A DNA stretch of 64,000 nt from Alphaproteobacteria bacterium (GTDB lineage: Bacteria > Pseudomonadota > Alphaproteobacteria > Reyranellales > Reyranellaceae). Location of the stretch: assembly GCA_019635875.1 (NCBI GenBank), contig JAHBYP010000009.1, positions 62,001 through 126,000 of the forward strand, given 5' to 3'. The translations under genes were made by a program, and so were the position numbers. Of this stretch, positions 39,723-48,321 are shown piece after piece (the stretch's first letter is position 1; the number at the start of each line of letters is the position of its first letter). Below the pieces are notes generated by a model. That model was given only the letters and a program-made list of their open reading frames with translations. It had not been told where the DNA came from and searched no databases.

Positions 39723-40877
39723 TCAGTCTCCCCCGCCCTTGGTGGGCAGCGGCCGCTGGCCGACGATCTCCAGGCCGAAGCCCTCGAGACCGACGATGTT
39801 GCGCTTGGTGTTTGTCAGGAGCGTCATCTGGTTGATGCCGAGATCGAGCAGGATCTGCGCGCCGACGCCGTAGTCGCGCAGCTCGCCGGTCGGCGGCTCG
39901 ACCTTCTCGCCGGCGCGCCGGCGGTTGATGGCGAGCTGCACCGCGATCGGCTCGCGGATCAGCACCAGCACGCCCCGGCCCTCCTCGGCGATGATGCGCA
40001 TCGCGCCCTCGATCTCGCCGCCGCGGCCGGTGATCTTCTCGCCCAGTATGTCGGTGAACAGGTTCATCGCATGAACGCGCGCCAGCACCGGCCCGCCGGT
40101 CGCGACATCGCCCTTCACCAGCGCGACGTGCTGCGCGAGCGTCGCCTTGTTGACGTAGACGATGACGCGGAACTCGCCGCCGACATGGCTGTCGAGCGTC
40201 GTCTCGGTGACGCGCTTGACGATCGAGTCGTACTTGCGGCGATAGGCGATCAGGTCGGAGATCGTGCCGATCTTCAGGCCGTGCATCTGCGCGAAGCGGA
40301 TCAGGTCGTCGCGGCGCGCCATGGTGCCGTCGTCGTTCATGATCTCGCAGATCACCCCCGCGGGGGCGAGGCCGGCGAGCCGCGCCAGGTCGACCGCGGC
40401 CTCGGTATGGCCGGTGCGCTCCAGCACGCCGCCCTCGCGTGCCAGCAACGGGAAGACGTGGCCCGGGGTGACGATGTCGCGCGGCCCGCAGCTGGGATCG
40501 ATGGCCACGGCGACCGTGCGCGCGCGGTCGGCGGCGGAGATGCCGGTGGTGACGCCCTCGCGCGCCTCGATCGAGACGGTGAAGGCGGTCTGGTGGCGCG
40601 TGCCGTTGTTCTGCGCCATCAGCGGCAGGCCGAGCTCCTCGACGCGCTTGCCGGTGAGCGCCAGGCAGATCAGGCCGCGGCCGTAGCGCGCCATGAAGTT
40701 GATCGCCTCGGGCGTGGCCATCTGTGCGGGGATCACGAGGTCGCCCTCGTTCTCGCGGTCCTCGTCGTCGACGAGGATGAACATCCGGCCGCGTCTGGCC
40801 TCCTCGATGATCTCGTCGGCCGGCGCCTTCATCTCCGAGAAGGTGACGCGCCACGGCTCCTTGCCGACCATCGTCAT
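39723..40877 (-). CDS. ribB: 3,4-dihydroxy-2-butanone-4-phosphate synthase with a degenerate GTP cyclohydrolase II domain (RibBX type)
   Basis: The 384-residue protein makes DHBP from ribulose 5-phosphate; the N-domain has DDEDRENEGDLV and GRGLICLALTG. The C-domain is built like GTP cyclohydrolase II (GYGVGAQILLDLG-type end: YGVGAQILLDLGINQMTLLTN), but RVHAMNLFTDILGEKITGRGG replaces RVHSEC...CDCG, so all three zinc cysteines are gone. Activity II is therefore unlikely, as in the RibBX proteins described in some proteobacteria. GTP cyclohydrolase must be encoded elsewhere. Confidence 0.92.
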   Translation of the reverse strand: MTMVGKEPWRVTFSEMKAPADEIIEEARRGRMFILVDDEDRENEGDLVIPAQMATPEAINFMARYGRGLICLALTGKRVEELGLPLMAQNNGTRHQTAFTVSIEAREGVTTGISAADRARTVAVAIDPSCGPRDIVTPGHVFPLLAREGGVLERTGHTEAAVDLARLAGLAPAGVICEIMNDDGTMARRDDLIRFAQMHGLKIGTISDLIAYRRKYDSIVKRVTETTLDSHVGGEFRVIVYVNKATLAQHVALVKGDVATGGPVLARVHAMNLFTDILGEKITGRGGEIEGAMRIIAEEGRGVLVLIREPIAVQLAINRRRAGEKVEPPTGELRDYGVGAQILLDLGINQMTLLTNTKRNIVGLEGFGLEIVGQRPLPTKGGGD

Positions 40878-41488
40878 GACGATCTCCCCTCGAGCTGGCG
40901 CGCAACGTATCGCGCCAGCATGTCGACCTCAAGATTCACCGGATCGCCGGCGTGCGCCGTGCCGAACGTCGTCTCGCGCTGGGTGTGCGGAATGATGTTG
41001 ACGCCGAAGCGCGAACCGTCGACCTCGTTGATGGTCAGCGACACGCCGTCGATCGCCACCGAGCCCTTCGAGGCGATGAAGGCCGACAGCGCGGTCGGCG
41101 CCTCGAAGACGTAGCGCAGGCTGCCGCCCTCCGGCGTGATCGAGCCGATGCGGGCGACGCCGTCGACATGGCCGTAGACCAGGTGACCGCCCAGCTCGTC
41201 GCCGAACTTCAGCGAGCGCTCCAGGTTGATGCGCCGGCCGACCGTCCAGGCGCCGAGCGTGGTCTTCGACAGCGACTCGCCCGAGACATCGACCGTGAAC
41301 CAGGAGCGGCCGTTCGCCTTGCCCTTGGTCGTCACCGTCAGGCAGCAGCCCGAGCAGGCGATCGAGGCGCCCAGATCGACGCCGTCCATGTCGAAGCGCG
41401 TGGCGATGGTGAAGCGCAGATCGCCGGACTGGCCGCCCGGCACGACCGAAGTGACCTCGCCGATGTCGGTGATGATGCCCGTGAACAT
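40874..41488 (-). CDS. ribE: Riboflavin synthase, alpha chain
   Basis: Dismutates two lumazines to riboflavin. The 204-residue protein has two lumazine-binding repeats: MFTGIITDIGEVTSV with SIACSGCCLTVTTKG, and LVYGHVDGVARI with SVAIDGVSLTINEVDG. The overlapping ATGA links it to ribB downstream. Gene order ribD-ribE-ribB-ribH is standard. No FMN riboswitch is seen in the 160 bases ahead of this operon. Confidence 0.96.
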   Translation of the reverse strand: MFTGIITDIGEVTSVVPGGQSGDLRFTIATRFDMDGVDLGASIACSGCCLTVTTKGKANGRSWFTVDVSGESLSKTTLGAWTVGRRINLERSLKFGDELGGHLVYGHVDGVARIGSITPEGGSLRYVFEAPTALSAFIASKGSVAIDGVSLTINEVDGSRFGVNIIPHTQRETTFGTAHAGDPVNLEVDMLARYVARQLEGRSS

Positions 41489-41497
41489 GGCGGGAAC

Positions 41498-42598
41498 CTA
41501 ATGACCTCGCGCCCAGGTTTCCAGCGCGTCGGCGCCGATTTCCTGTAGCGATTGCCTTGTGTACCGCCGTGCGAGCTCGAGCCTTTCCAGCCCGTAGCCG
41601 GCCACCGCCGCCAGCCCGTCGCCGCCGATCACCAGCCCCGCCCGGAAGATCGCCAGCCGGTCGACCAGGTCGGCGGCCACAAGCGAGGCCGCCAGCCTGC
41701 CGCCGCCCTCGACCAGCACCCGCGTCAGGCCGCGAGCGCCGAGCGCGGCCAACGCCGCCGGCAGGTCGACGGTGCCGGACGGCGTGGCCGGCACCTTGAC
41801 GATCTCGACGCCGGCGTCGGCGAGCGCGGTCGTCTCCGCGCCTTCGGTGCAGACCAGCCACACCGGCACCCGTCCTGCGCCAGCGACCATCTTGCAATTG
41901 CGAACTAATCGCGCCTTGCTGTCGACGACGACGCGGACCGGCGAGCGCCCGGCCAGCCCCGGCAACCGGCAGGTCAGCTCCGGGTCGTCGGCCAGCGCCG
42001 TGCCGATGCCGACGATGATGGCGTCGTGCGTGGCGCGCAGCAGCTGGCCGCGCGCCCGCGCCTCCTCGCCGGTGATCCACTTGCTCTCGCCGCCGCCCGT
42101 GGCGATGCGCCCGTCGAGAGATGTCGCAAATTTAAGGGTCACCAGCGGCCGGCCTTCGCGGACGCGCAGGAAGAAGCCGGCGTTGAGCTCGTCGGCCTCG
42201 GCCTTGCGCACACCCTCGACTACGGCGATGCCGGCATCGCGCAGGCGCTTCAGGCCGCCGCCGCCGACGCGCGGGTCGGGATCGCCGGTGGCGACGACGA
42301 CGCGCGCCACCCCGGCCTCGACCAGGGCATCGGCACAGGGCGGCGTGCGGCCGTGATGCGAGCAGGGCTCGAGGCTGACATAGGCGGTCGTGCCCGCCAG
42401 ATCGCGGCCCGCCTGGCGCGCCGCCTCGATCGCCGCCGCCTCGGCATGCGGCCGTCCGCCGGGCGCCGTGCGGCCGCGCGCCACCACCCTGCCCCGGTCG
42501 ACGAAAACGCAGCCGACCGTCGGGTTGGGCCAGGTCTCGCCCATCCCCCGGCGCGCCAGCGCCAGGGCCATGCCCATGAATGCCGCATCGTCGGTCAT
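41498..42598 (-). CDS. ribD: Bifunctional riboflavin deaminase-reductase
   Basis: Two domains: a zinc deaminase (residues about 1-145; HAEAAAIEAA and EPCSHHGRTPPC hold the metal site) and a dihydrofolate-reductase-like reductase (LKFATSLDGRIATGGGESKWITG, VDLPAAL...VLVEGGGRLAASLV). It performs the second and third steps of riboflavin synthesis. The 366-residue length is normal. The start MTDDAAFMGMAL at 42598 is the family's usual opening; upstream frame is a shadow of nrdR. Confidence 0.95.
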   Translation of the reverse strand: MTDDAAFMGMALALARRGMGETWPNPTVGCVFVDRGRVVARGRTAPGGRPHAEAAAIEAARQAGRDLAGTTAYVSLEPCSHHGRTPPCADALVEAGVARVVVATGDPDPRVGGGGLKRLRDAGIAVVEGVRKAEADELNAGFFLRVREGRPLVTLKFATSLDGRIATGGGESKWITGEEARARGQLLRATHDAIIVGIGTALADDPELTCRLPGLAGRSPVRVVVDSKARLVRNCKMVAGAGRVPVWLVCTEGAETTALADAGVEIVKVPATPSGTVDLPAALAALGARGLTRVLVEGGGRLAASLVAADLVDRLAIFRAGLVIGGDGLAAVAGYGLERLELARRYTRQSLQEIGADALETWARGH

Positions 42599-42647
42599 GC
42601 CGGCACCGCATCGTCCGCAGGCGGCAGGTGGTCGAGCCCGGCGTGGT

Positions 42648-43109
42648 TCAATCGCTGTCGATCTCGTTGAGGTCGCTGACGAAATCCTCGAAGTCCTTGG
42701 CCTCGCGGAAGTTCTTGTAGACCGAGGCGAAACGGACATAGGCGACGGGATCCAGCGCGCGCAGCGCGTCCATCACCAGCTCGCCGATCTGCGTCGAGGC
42801 GATCTCGCTCTCACCCGAGCTTTCCAGGCGCCGCACGATGCCGTTGACCACGCGCTCGATGCGCTCGGGATCCACGGGGCGCTTGCGGCAGGCGGTGACG
42901 ATCGAGCGCGCGAGCTTGTCGCGGTCGAAGGCGACCCGCTGGCCGTTCTTCTTGATCACGGTAAGCTCGCGCAGCTGCACGCGCTCGAAGGTCGTGAACC
43001 GCGAGCCGCAGGCCGGGCAATAGCGCCGGCGGCGGATCGCGGAATTGTCCTCGGTGGGACGCGAGTCCTTCACCTGGGTGTCGTCATTGCCGCAGAACGG
43101 ACAACGCAT
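42648..43109 (-). CDS. nrdR: Transcriptional repressor NrdR
   Basis: Regulates ribonucleotide reductase genes by sensing ATP/dATP. The 153-residue protein starts MRCPFCGNDDTQVKDSRP and has CPACGSRFTTFER: a zinc ribbon of two CxxC pairs. The rest is an ATP-cone (VIKKNGQRVAFDRDKLARSI). Position beside ribD is common in many bacteria. No NrdR box was found within this window. Confidence 0.96.
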   Translation of the reverse strand: MRCPFCGNDDTQVKDSRPTEDNSAIRRRRYCPACGSRFTTFERVQLRELTVIKKNGQRVAFDRDKLARSIVTACRKRPVDPERIERVVNGIVRRLESSGESEIASTQIGELVMDALRALDPVAYVRFASVYKNFREAKDFEDFVSDLNEIDSD

Positions 43110-43158
43110 TCGAATCCCCCGTTACATCCCTGTTGCCTGGTGGCCTTGTGATGGCCGC

Positions 43159-44454
43159 TCAGGCGCCCCCGTAGATCGGGAAGCGGCGGCAGAGCTCGAG
43201 CGCCTTGCCGCGCACTTCCTGCTCGACGAGGCGATTGCCCTCGACGCTGTTCGCCGACAGCCCGTCGAGCACGTCGGCGATGAGGTTGCCGATCTGACGG
43301 AACTCGGCCGGCCCGAAGCCGCGCGTCGTGCCGGCCGGCGAGCCCAGCCGGATGCCCGAGGTCACCGTCGGCTTCTCCGGATCGTTGGGGATGCCGTTCT
43401 TGTTGGTGGTGATGCCGGCGCGGTCGAGCGCCTTCTCGGCCAACGTGCCGGTCGTGCGCTTGGCGCGCAGGTCGACCAGCATGACGTGGCTGTCGGTGCC
43501 GCCGGAGACGATCGCCAGGCCGCGCTCGATCAGCGACGCCGCCAGCGCGCGTGCGTTCTCGACCGTGCGGTGGCCGTAAGTCTTGAACTCGGGCCGCAGC
43601 GCCTCGCCGAACGACACCGCCTTGGCGGCGATGACATGCATCAACGGCCCGCCCTGCAGGCCGGGGAAGACGGCGGAGTTGATCTTCTTGCCCAGCTCCG
43701 AATCGTTGCTGAGGATCATGCCGCCGCGCGGACCGCGCAGCGTCTTGTGCGTCGTCGTCGTCACGACATGCGCGTGCGGCAGCGGGCTGGGATAGGCGCC
43801 GGCGGCAACCAGGCCGGCATAGTGCGCCATGTCGACCATGAAGAAGGCACCGATCTCGTCGGCCACCCTGCGGAAGCGCGCGAAGTCGATGGTGCGCGAA
43901 TAGGCCGAGGCACCGGCGAGGATCACCTTCGGCCTGTGCTGGCGCGCCATCGCCTCCATCCGCTCGTAGTCGATCAGCTGGGTATCGGGCTTCACGCCGT
44001 AGGACACGACGTTGAACCACTTGCCCGACTGGTTGACCGGCGAGCCGTGGGTGAGGTGGCCGCCCTCGTTGAGCGACATGCCGAGAAAGGTGTCGCCCGG
44101 CTTCATCAGGGCGAAGAACACCGCCTGGTTGGCCTGCGCGCCGGAGTGCGGCTGGACATTGGCGAAGGCGCAGTCGAACAGCTTGCAGGCACGCGAAATC
44201 GCCAGCGCCTCGACCTTGTCGACCTCCTCGCAGCCGCCGTAGTAGCGCCGTCCCGGATAGCCTTCGGCGTACTTGTTGGTCAGCACCGAGCCCTGCGCCT
44301 CGAGCACCGCCCTCGAGACAATGTTCTCGGAGGCGATCAGCTCGATCCAGTCGCGCTGGCGGTGGAGTTCGCCATCGAGCGCGTGCTTGACCTCGGGATC
44401 GGTCGCGCCGAGGCCGGCGGAAAAGAAACGGTCGTCGAGGATCGTGGCGTTCAT
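43159..44454 (-). CDS. glyA: Serine hydroxymethyltransferase
   Basis: Makes glycine and methylene-tetrahydrofolate from serine. The 431-residue PLP enzyme has ELIASENIVSRAVLEAQGSVLTNKYAEGYPGRRYYGG, here identified by ELIASENI and NKYAEGYPG, and the PLP lysine in VVTTTTHKTLRGPRGG. It overlaps rpiB by four bases and is followed by nrdR, as in many alphaproteobacteria. Confidence 0.97.
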   Translation of the reverse strand: MNATILDDRFFSAGLGATDPEVKHALDGELHRQRDWIELIASENIVSRAVLEAQGSVLTNKYAEGYPGRRYYGGCEEVDKVEALAISRACKLFDCAFANVQPHSGAQANQAVFFALMKPGDTFLGMSLNEGGHLTHGSPVNQSGKWFNVVSYGVKPDTQLIDYERMEAMARQHRPKVILAGASAYSRTIDFARFRRVADEIGAFFMVDMAHYAGLVAAGAYPSPLPHAHVVTTTTHKTLRGPRGGMILSNDSELGKKINSAVFPGLQGGPLMHVIAAKAVSFGEALRPEFKTYGHRTVENARALAASLIERGLAIVSGGTDSHVMLVDLRAKRTTGTLAEKALDRAGITTNKNGIPNDPEKPTVTSGIRLGSPAGTTRGFGPAEFRQIGNLIADVLDGLSANSVEGNRLVEQEVRGKALELCRRFPIYGGA

Positions 44455-44897
44455 GACGCGCTCCGTGACAGCTTGCCGACCCGGGCGGCATGGCGGCCGC
44501 CGTCGAAGGGGGTATCGAGGAAGACGCGCAGGCAGTCGCGGGCGACTTCCGGCCCGATGAGCCGGGCGCCCAGCGCCATGACGTTGGCGTCGTTGTGCTG
44601 GCGGGCCAGGCGCGCGCTGGTGACGTCGTGGACGACGGCGGCGCGCACCGATGATTCGCGGTTGGCGGCGATGGAGATGCCGATGCCGGTGCCGCAGACC
44701 AGCACGCCCCGGCCCGCCTTGCCGTCGCGGATCGCCTCGGCCAGAGCGCGACCATAATCGGGATAGTCGACGGACTGCGTGGAATGGACACCCAAGTCGA
44801 GCACCTCCTGGCCCGCCGCCTGAAGGTCCCCCTTCAGCAGCTCCTTCAATTCGAAGCCGGCGTGATCCGACGCCATTACTATGGTTTGCGCGGCCAT
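44451..44897 (-). CDS. rpiB: Ribose-5-phosphate isomerase B
   Basis: Interconverts ribose 5-phosphate and ribulose 5-phosphate. The 148-residue protein begins MAAQTIVMASDHAGFELKE; the active-site VCGTGIGISIAANR is clear. RpiB supplies both nucleotide and riboflavin precursors, which suits its place beside glyA and the rib operon. The start at 44897 fits the family N-terminus. Confidence 0.95.
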   Translation of the reverse strand: MAAQTIVMASDHAGFELKELLKGDLQAAGQEVLDLGVHSTQSVDYPDYGRALAEAIRDGKAGRGVLVCGTGIGISIAANRESSVRAAVVHDVTSARLARQHNDANVMALGARLIGPEVARDCLRVFLDTPFDGGRHAARVGKLSRSAS

Positions 44898-45012
44898 CGG
44901 CGCGAACGACCCATTACTGTACCCGGAAGGGCACCGATACCATATCTCGCGCGGCCCCGCCAACCTCGCACAAGCACTTGTTGGATAACGGGTAGTCCAT
45001 TGAAATCGCGGA

Positions 45013-45048
45013 GAAAAAAGAACGGCCCGGCGATCACCCGCCGGGCCG
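45013..45048 (-). terminator. Rho-independent terminator after the livK-like gene
   Basis: A 10-bp stem CGGCCCGGCG / CGCCGGGCCG (45023-45032, 45039-45048) with a six-base loop, followed on the minus strand by TTCTTTTTT. Confidence 0.88.
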
Positions 45049-45071
45049 CTTCGCAATCTATCCGTAGTGGC

Positions 45072-46190
45072 CTACTTGGTCGACGGGTAGGACTTGCCGT
45101 CCTTCCAGACATAGATGTCGTAGACCGGATTCTTGATGTCGCCCTTGGCGTCGAACTCCAGCGGGCCGACCGCGGAGTCCCACTTGCCGGAGCGCAGGGC
45201 GGCAGCCACGGCGTCCGGCGCGATCGACTTCGCCTTGTTGGCGGCGTCGGCCCAGACCTTGATCGCGGCATAGCTGAAGAGCGTGTAGCCCTCCGGGTTG
45301 TACTTGGCGTCGCGGAACTTCTTCACCAGCGCGGCATTGGCCGGGAAGTCCTCGGCCTTGGGCGGGAAGGACATCAGCACGCCGTTGGTGGCGGCGCCGC
45401 CGAGCTGGCCGAACTCGGCCGTCTCGAGCGAGTCGAAGCCGATCATCTGCGCCGCCAGGCCCTGCTCGCGCGACTGCTTGATGATCAGCGCGCCGGCGGT
45501 GTGATAGCCGCCGAGCACGATGATGTCGATCCGCGCCTGCTTCATCTTGTTGATGAGCGCGGTGAAGTCCTTGTCGGTGTCCGTATAGGCCTCGTACATC
45601 GCCTCGCGCGTGCCGCCGTTGTTGAGCGCCTTCTTGGTCTCGTCGGCGACGCCTTTGCCGTAGGGCGACTTGTCGTGCAGGATCGCGACGCGCTTGCCCT
45701 TGTGATACTTGTTGATGTACCCGCCGACCGTCACGCCCTGGACGTCGTCACGGCCGCAGACGCGGAACAGCGTCGTGTTGCCCTCCTTCGCCGCGTCCTC
45801 GGTGAGGCGCGGATTGGTCGAGGCCGGGCTGATCTGCAGGATGCGAGCCTCCCGGTAGATCTTGGAGGCCGGTATCGACGAGCCGGAGCAGAAATGGCCG
45901 GCGACGAACGCCACCTTGTCCGACACCATCTTGTTGGCGACGGCCGTGGCCTGCTTGGGATCGCAGGCGTCGTCGCCGATGATCAGCTCGAGCTTCTGGC
46001 CGTTGACGCCGCCGGCCGCATTGATGTCGGCGATCGCCATCTGCGCGCCGCGGCGCAGCTGCTCGCCGAAGGCGGCGTACTGGCCGGTCATCGGACCCGC
46101 CGAACCGATCTTGATCTGCGCCCAGGCGCTGCCGCCCAGCGCGACGGCGACCGCGGTCGCCGTCCCCAATGTGATGACCCAGCGCTTCAT
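45072..46190 (-). CDS. Branched-chain amino-acid ABC transporter, periplasmic substrate-binding protein (LivK-like)
   Basis: A 372-residue exported protein. The signal peptide ends at about GGSAWA-QIKIG. The mature type-1 binding-protein fold shows KIGSAGPMTGQYAAFGEQLRRGAQMAIADINAAGG, VAGHFCSGSSIPAS (ligand loop) and LEFDAKGDIKNPVYDIYVWKDGKSYP. It would bind leucine, isoleucine, valine or related amides; the exact ligand is unknown. It is the last gene of the liv cluster, with a strong terminator after it. Confidence 0.92.
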   Translation of the reverse strand: MKRWVITLGTATAVAVALGGSAWAQIKIGSAGPMTGQYAAFGEQLRRGAQMAIADINAAGGVNGQKLELIIGDDACDPKQATAVANKMVSDKVAFVAGHFCSGSSIPASKIYREARILQISPASTNPRLTEDAAKEGNTTLFRVCGRDDVQGVTVGGYINKYHKGKRVAILHDKSPYGKGVADETKKALNNGGTREAMYEAYTDTDKDFTALINKMKQARIDIIVLGGYHTAGALIIKQSREQGLAAQMIGFDSLETAEFGQLGGAATNGVLMSFPPKAEDFPANAALVKKFRDAKYNPEGYTLFSYAAIKVWADAANKAKSIAPDAVAAALRSGKWDSAVGPLEFDAKGDIKNPVYDIYVWKDGKSYPSTK

Positions 46191-46282
46191 CGGATCTTCT
46201 CCCTTTTGCCTCTCCCACGCCCCGAGGGGCGACTGACGGAACCTTAGTTCGCCCGGCGAGCGCCGCCAAGCGCGGAGCGGCC

Positions 46283-46639
46283 TCAACCCCCAGGCTTGTC
46301 GCGCCAGCCGAACAGCCCGTCGCGCTGGTGCAGCCAGGGATACTGAGCCACCATCATCGCCGCGCGCGTCGCGCGATGCATGGCGAGCCCGGCGATGGCG
46401 AGTATCGCCCAGGCCAGCGCGAAGCCGATCGGCGCCCACAACTCGCCGTTGGACAGCGCATAGTCGGCGAAGCGATGGGTCGCCGCCAGCATCGCCGAGT
46501 ACAGCACGACCTGCCAGCCCGGCTGCCACGTGATCGCGACGCTGCGCCCGGTGATCAGCGTCGCAGGCAAGGCCAGCAGCACCAGGGTGAGCAGCCAGCT
46601 CCACGGTGTGTTGCCCAGCCAGGGCAGGAACTCGCTCAT
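46283..46639 (-). CDS. DUF6867-type small membrane protein in the liv cluster
   Basis: A 118-residue protein with three hydrophobic segments: LPWLGNTPWSWLLTLVLLALPATLI, WQVVLYSAMLAATHRF and LWAPIGFALAWAILAIAGLAMH. It ends in a charged tail with the aromatic QYPWLHQRDGLFGWRDKP. Such proteins are found between livF and livK in many alphaproteobacteria (DUF6867); the role is unknown, perhaps in transport support. The start MSEFLPWL at 46639 follows no strong ribosome site. Confidence 0.75.
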   Translation of the reverse strand: MSEFLPWLGNTPWSWLLTLVLLALPATLITGRSVAITWQPGWQVVLYSAMLAATHRFADYALSNGELWAPIGFALAWAILAIAGLAMHRATRAAMMVAQYPWLHQRDGLFGWRDKPGG

Positions 46640-46651
46640 GCGCAGCTCATG

Positions 46652-46797
46652 CCCTTCTCCGGAGGGGCTGCCTGGTCGGGGCGTGCCACTCCAGTAGCGC
46701 GGCGGACGATCGACGCGACGCGCCACTGGAGTGGCGCGCCCCCAGCCTTTTGAGGGCCATAAGCGACGGCCCTGCCCACGGGGGAAGGTGGAATCTT
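46652..46797. repeat. Nested palindromic repeats between livF and the DUF6867 gene
   Basis: An inverted repeat of 24 bases with two mismatches lies at 46678-46745: GGGGCGTGCCACTCCAGTAG opposite CACTGGAGTGGCGCGCCCC. It is flanked by pieces of the CCTTC...GGAAGG family (CTTCTCCGGAGGGG at 46654; CACGGGGGAAGGTGG near 46779). This looks like one repeat inserted into another. No gene. Confidence 0.7.
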
Positions 46798-46805
46798 CGT
46801 CGCCA

Positions 46806-47525
46806 TCAGTGCCCACCCAGGTAGGCCGCGCGCACCTCGTCGTTGGCCAGCAGGTCGCGCCCGGCGCCGCTCAGCGTGATGCGGCCGTTGACCATGACAT
46901 AGCCGCGGTCGGCGAGATTGAGCGCACGGTGCGCGTTCTGCTCGACGAGGAATACAGTGACGTCCTCCTGCCGCGCGATCGAGCCGATGGTGTCGAAGAT
47001 CTGCTTGACGATCAGCGGCGCCAGGCCGAGCGAGGGCTCGTCGAGCAGCAGCAGGCGCGGCCGGCTCATCAGCGCGCGACCGATCGCCAGCATCTGCTGC
47101 TCGCCACCCGACAGGGTGCCGCCTCGTTGCTCGCGCCGTTCCTTGAGCCGCGGGAAAAGCGCGAAGACACGCTCGATGTCCTGCGCGAAATGCGCCGGGT
47201 CGGCGAAGGTCGCGCCCATCTGCAGGTTCTCGTACACGCTCATGCGCGCGAAGATGCGCCGGCCCTCCGGCACCTGGGCCACGCCCGCGCGCACGATCTC
47301 GTGTGTCGGCAGCCCGATGATGTCGCGCTCCTCGAAGCGGATGCGCCCGGCCCGCGCACGCGGAGCGCCGCAGATGGTCATCAGCAGGGTCGACTTGCCC
47401 GCGCCGTTGGCGCCGATCAGCGTGACGATCTCGCCGCGCCGGACCTCGATGTCGACCCCGCGCAATGCCTGGATGGCACCGTAGAAGGTCTCGACGCCCT
47501 CGACGCGCAGCATGGGCTCAGCCAT
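46806..47525 (-). CDS. livF: Branched-chain amino-acid ABC transporter ATP-binding protein
   Basis: A 239-residue ATPase of the LivF type. Walker A GANGAGKSTLLMTI, signature LSGGEQQMLAIGRAL, Walker B LLLLDEPSLGLAPLIV and the H-loop are present. The phrase PEGRRIFARMSVYENLQMGA is typical of LivF. It overlaps livG by eight bases. Confidence 0.95.
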   Translation of the reverse strand: MAEPMLRVEGVETFYGAIQALRGVDIEVRRGEIVTLIGANGAGKSTLLMTICGAPRARAGRIRFEERDIIGLPTHEIVRAGVAQVPEGRRIFARMSVYENLQMGATFADPAHFAQDIERVFALFPRLKERREQRGGTLSGGEQQMLAIGRALMSRPRLLLLDEPSLGLAPLIVKQIFDTIGSIARQEDVTVFLVEQNAHRALNLADRGYVMVNGRITLSGAGRDLLANDEVRAAYLGGH

Positions 47526-48321
47526 GTGCCGTCTCCTCCTCGCCGAGATAGGCGCGGATCACGGCGGGATCGGCGCGCACCTTGACAGGCGATCCGGCGG
47601 CGATGCCGCGGCCGTAGTCGAGCACGACGATGTGATCGGAGATCGACATGACGACGCTCATGTCGTGCTCGATCAGCAGAACGCCGACGCCGTCTTGATC
47701 ACGGATCGAAACCAGCAGCGCGTTGAGCTCGGCCGATTCGCGGGCGTTGAGACCCGCCGCCGGCTCGTCGAGGCAGAGCAGCGCCGGATCGGTGCACATT
47801 GCGCGCGCGATCTCCAGGCGGCGCTGGCTGCCGTAGGGCAGTTCGCCCGCCGGCCGGTCGGCCTCGTGCAGCAGGCCGATGCGATCGAGCCAGCCGCGCG
47901 CCTTGTCGATCGCCGCGCGCTCGGCGGCGGCATAGCCGATGCCAAGGATGCCGAGCACGGTGTAGCCCGACGCACGCATCAGGCGGTTGTGCTGCGCCAC
48001 CAGGAGGTTCTCGAGCACGCTCATCGCCGGGAACAGGCGGATGTTCTGGAAGGTGCGTGCCACGCGCGCGAGGCGGCCGATCTCGTGGCCGGACATGCGC
48101 TCGAGCAGGAACTCGCCGCCCTCGTGCGTCAGCGTCAGCCGGCCGACGGTCGGACGGTAGAAGCCCGTGATGCAATTGAACACCGTCGTCTTGCCGGCGC
48201 CGTTGGGGCCGATGATGGCGGTGATCTGACGCGGCTGGCCCTCGAACGAGACGTCGCTCACCGCCACCAGGCCGCCAAAGCGCATGGTGAGATGCTCGAC
48301 GCGGATCAGCGGCGTGCTCAC
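47518..48321 (-). CDS. livG: Branched-chain amino-acid ABC transporter ATP-binding protein
   Basis: A 267-residue LivG-type ATPase: GPNGAGKTTVFNCITGFYRPT (Walker A), RVARTFQNIRLFPAMSVLENLLVAQH, the signature PYGSQRRLEIARAM and Walker B LLCLDEPAAGLN. Translation starts at a GTG at 48321 that overlaps the livM stop as GTGA, a strong coupling sign. Confidence 0.95.
   Translation of the reverse strand: MSTPLIRVEHLTMRFGGLVAVSDVSFEGQPRQITAIIGPNGAGKTTVFNCITGFYRPTVGRLTLTHEGGEFLLERMSGHEIGRLARVARTFQNIRLFPAMSVLENLLVAQHNRLMRASGYTVLGILGIGYAAAERAAIDKARGWLDRIGLLHEADRPAGELPYGSQRRLEIARAMCTDPALLCLDEPAAGLNARESAELNALLVSIRDQDGVGVLLIEHDMSVVMSISDHIVVLDYGRGIAAGSPVKVRADPAVIRAYLGEEETAHG

Noticed and set aside
42599..42647. 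FMN riboswitch ahead of the rib operon
   Set aside because: The gap between nrdR and ribD is only 49 bases and has no RFN-element core.
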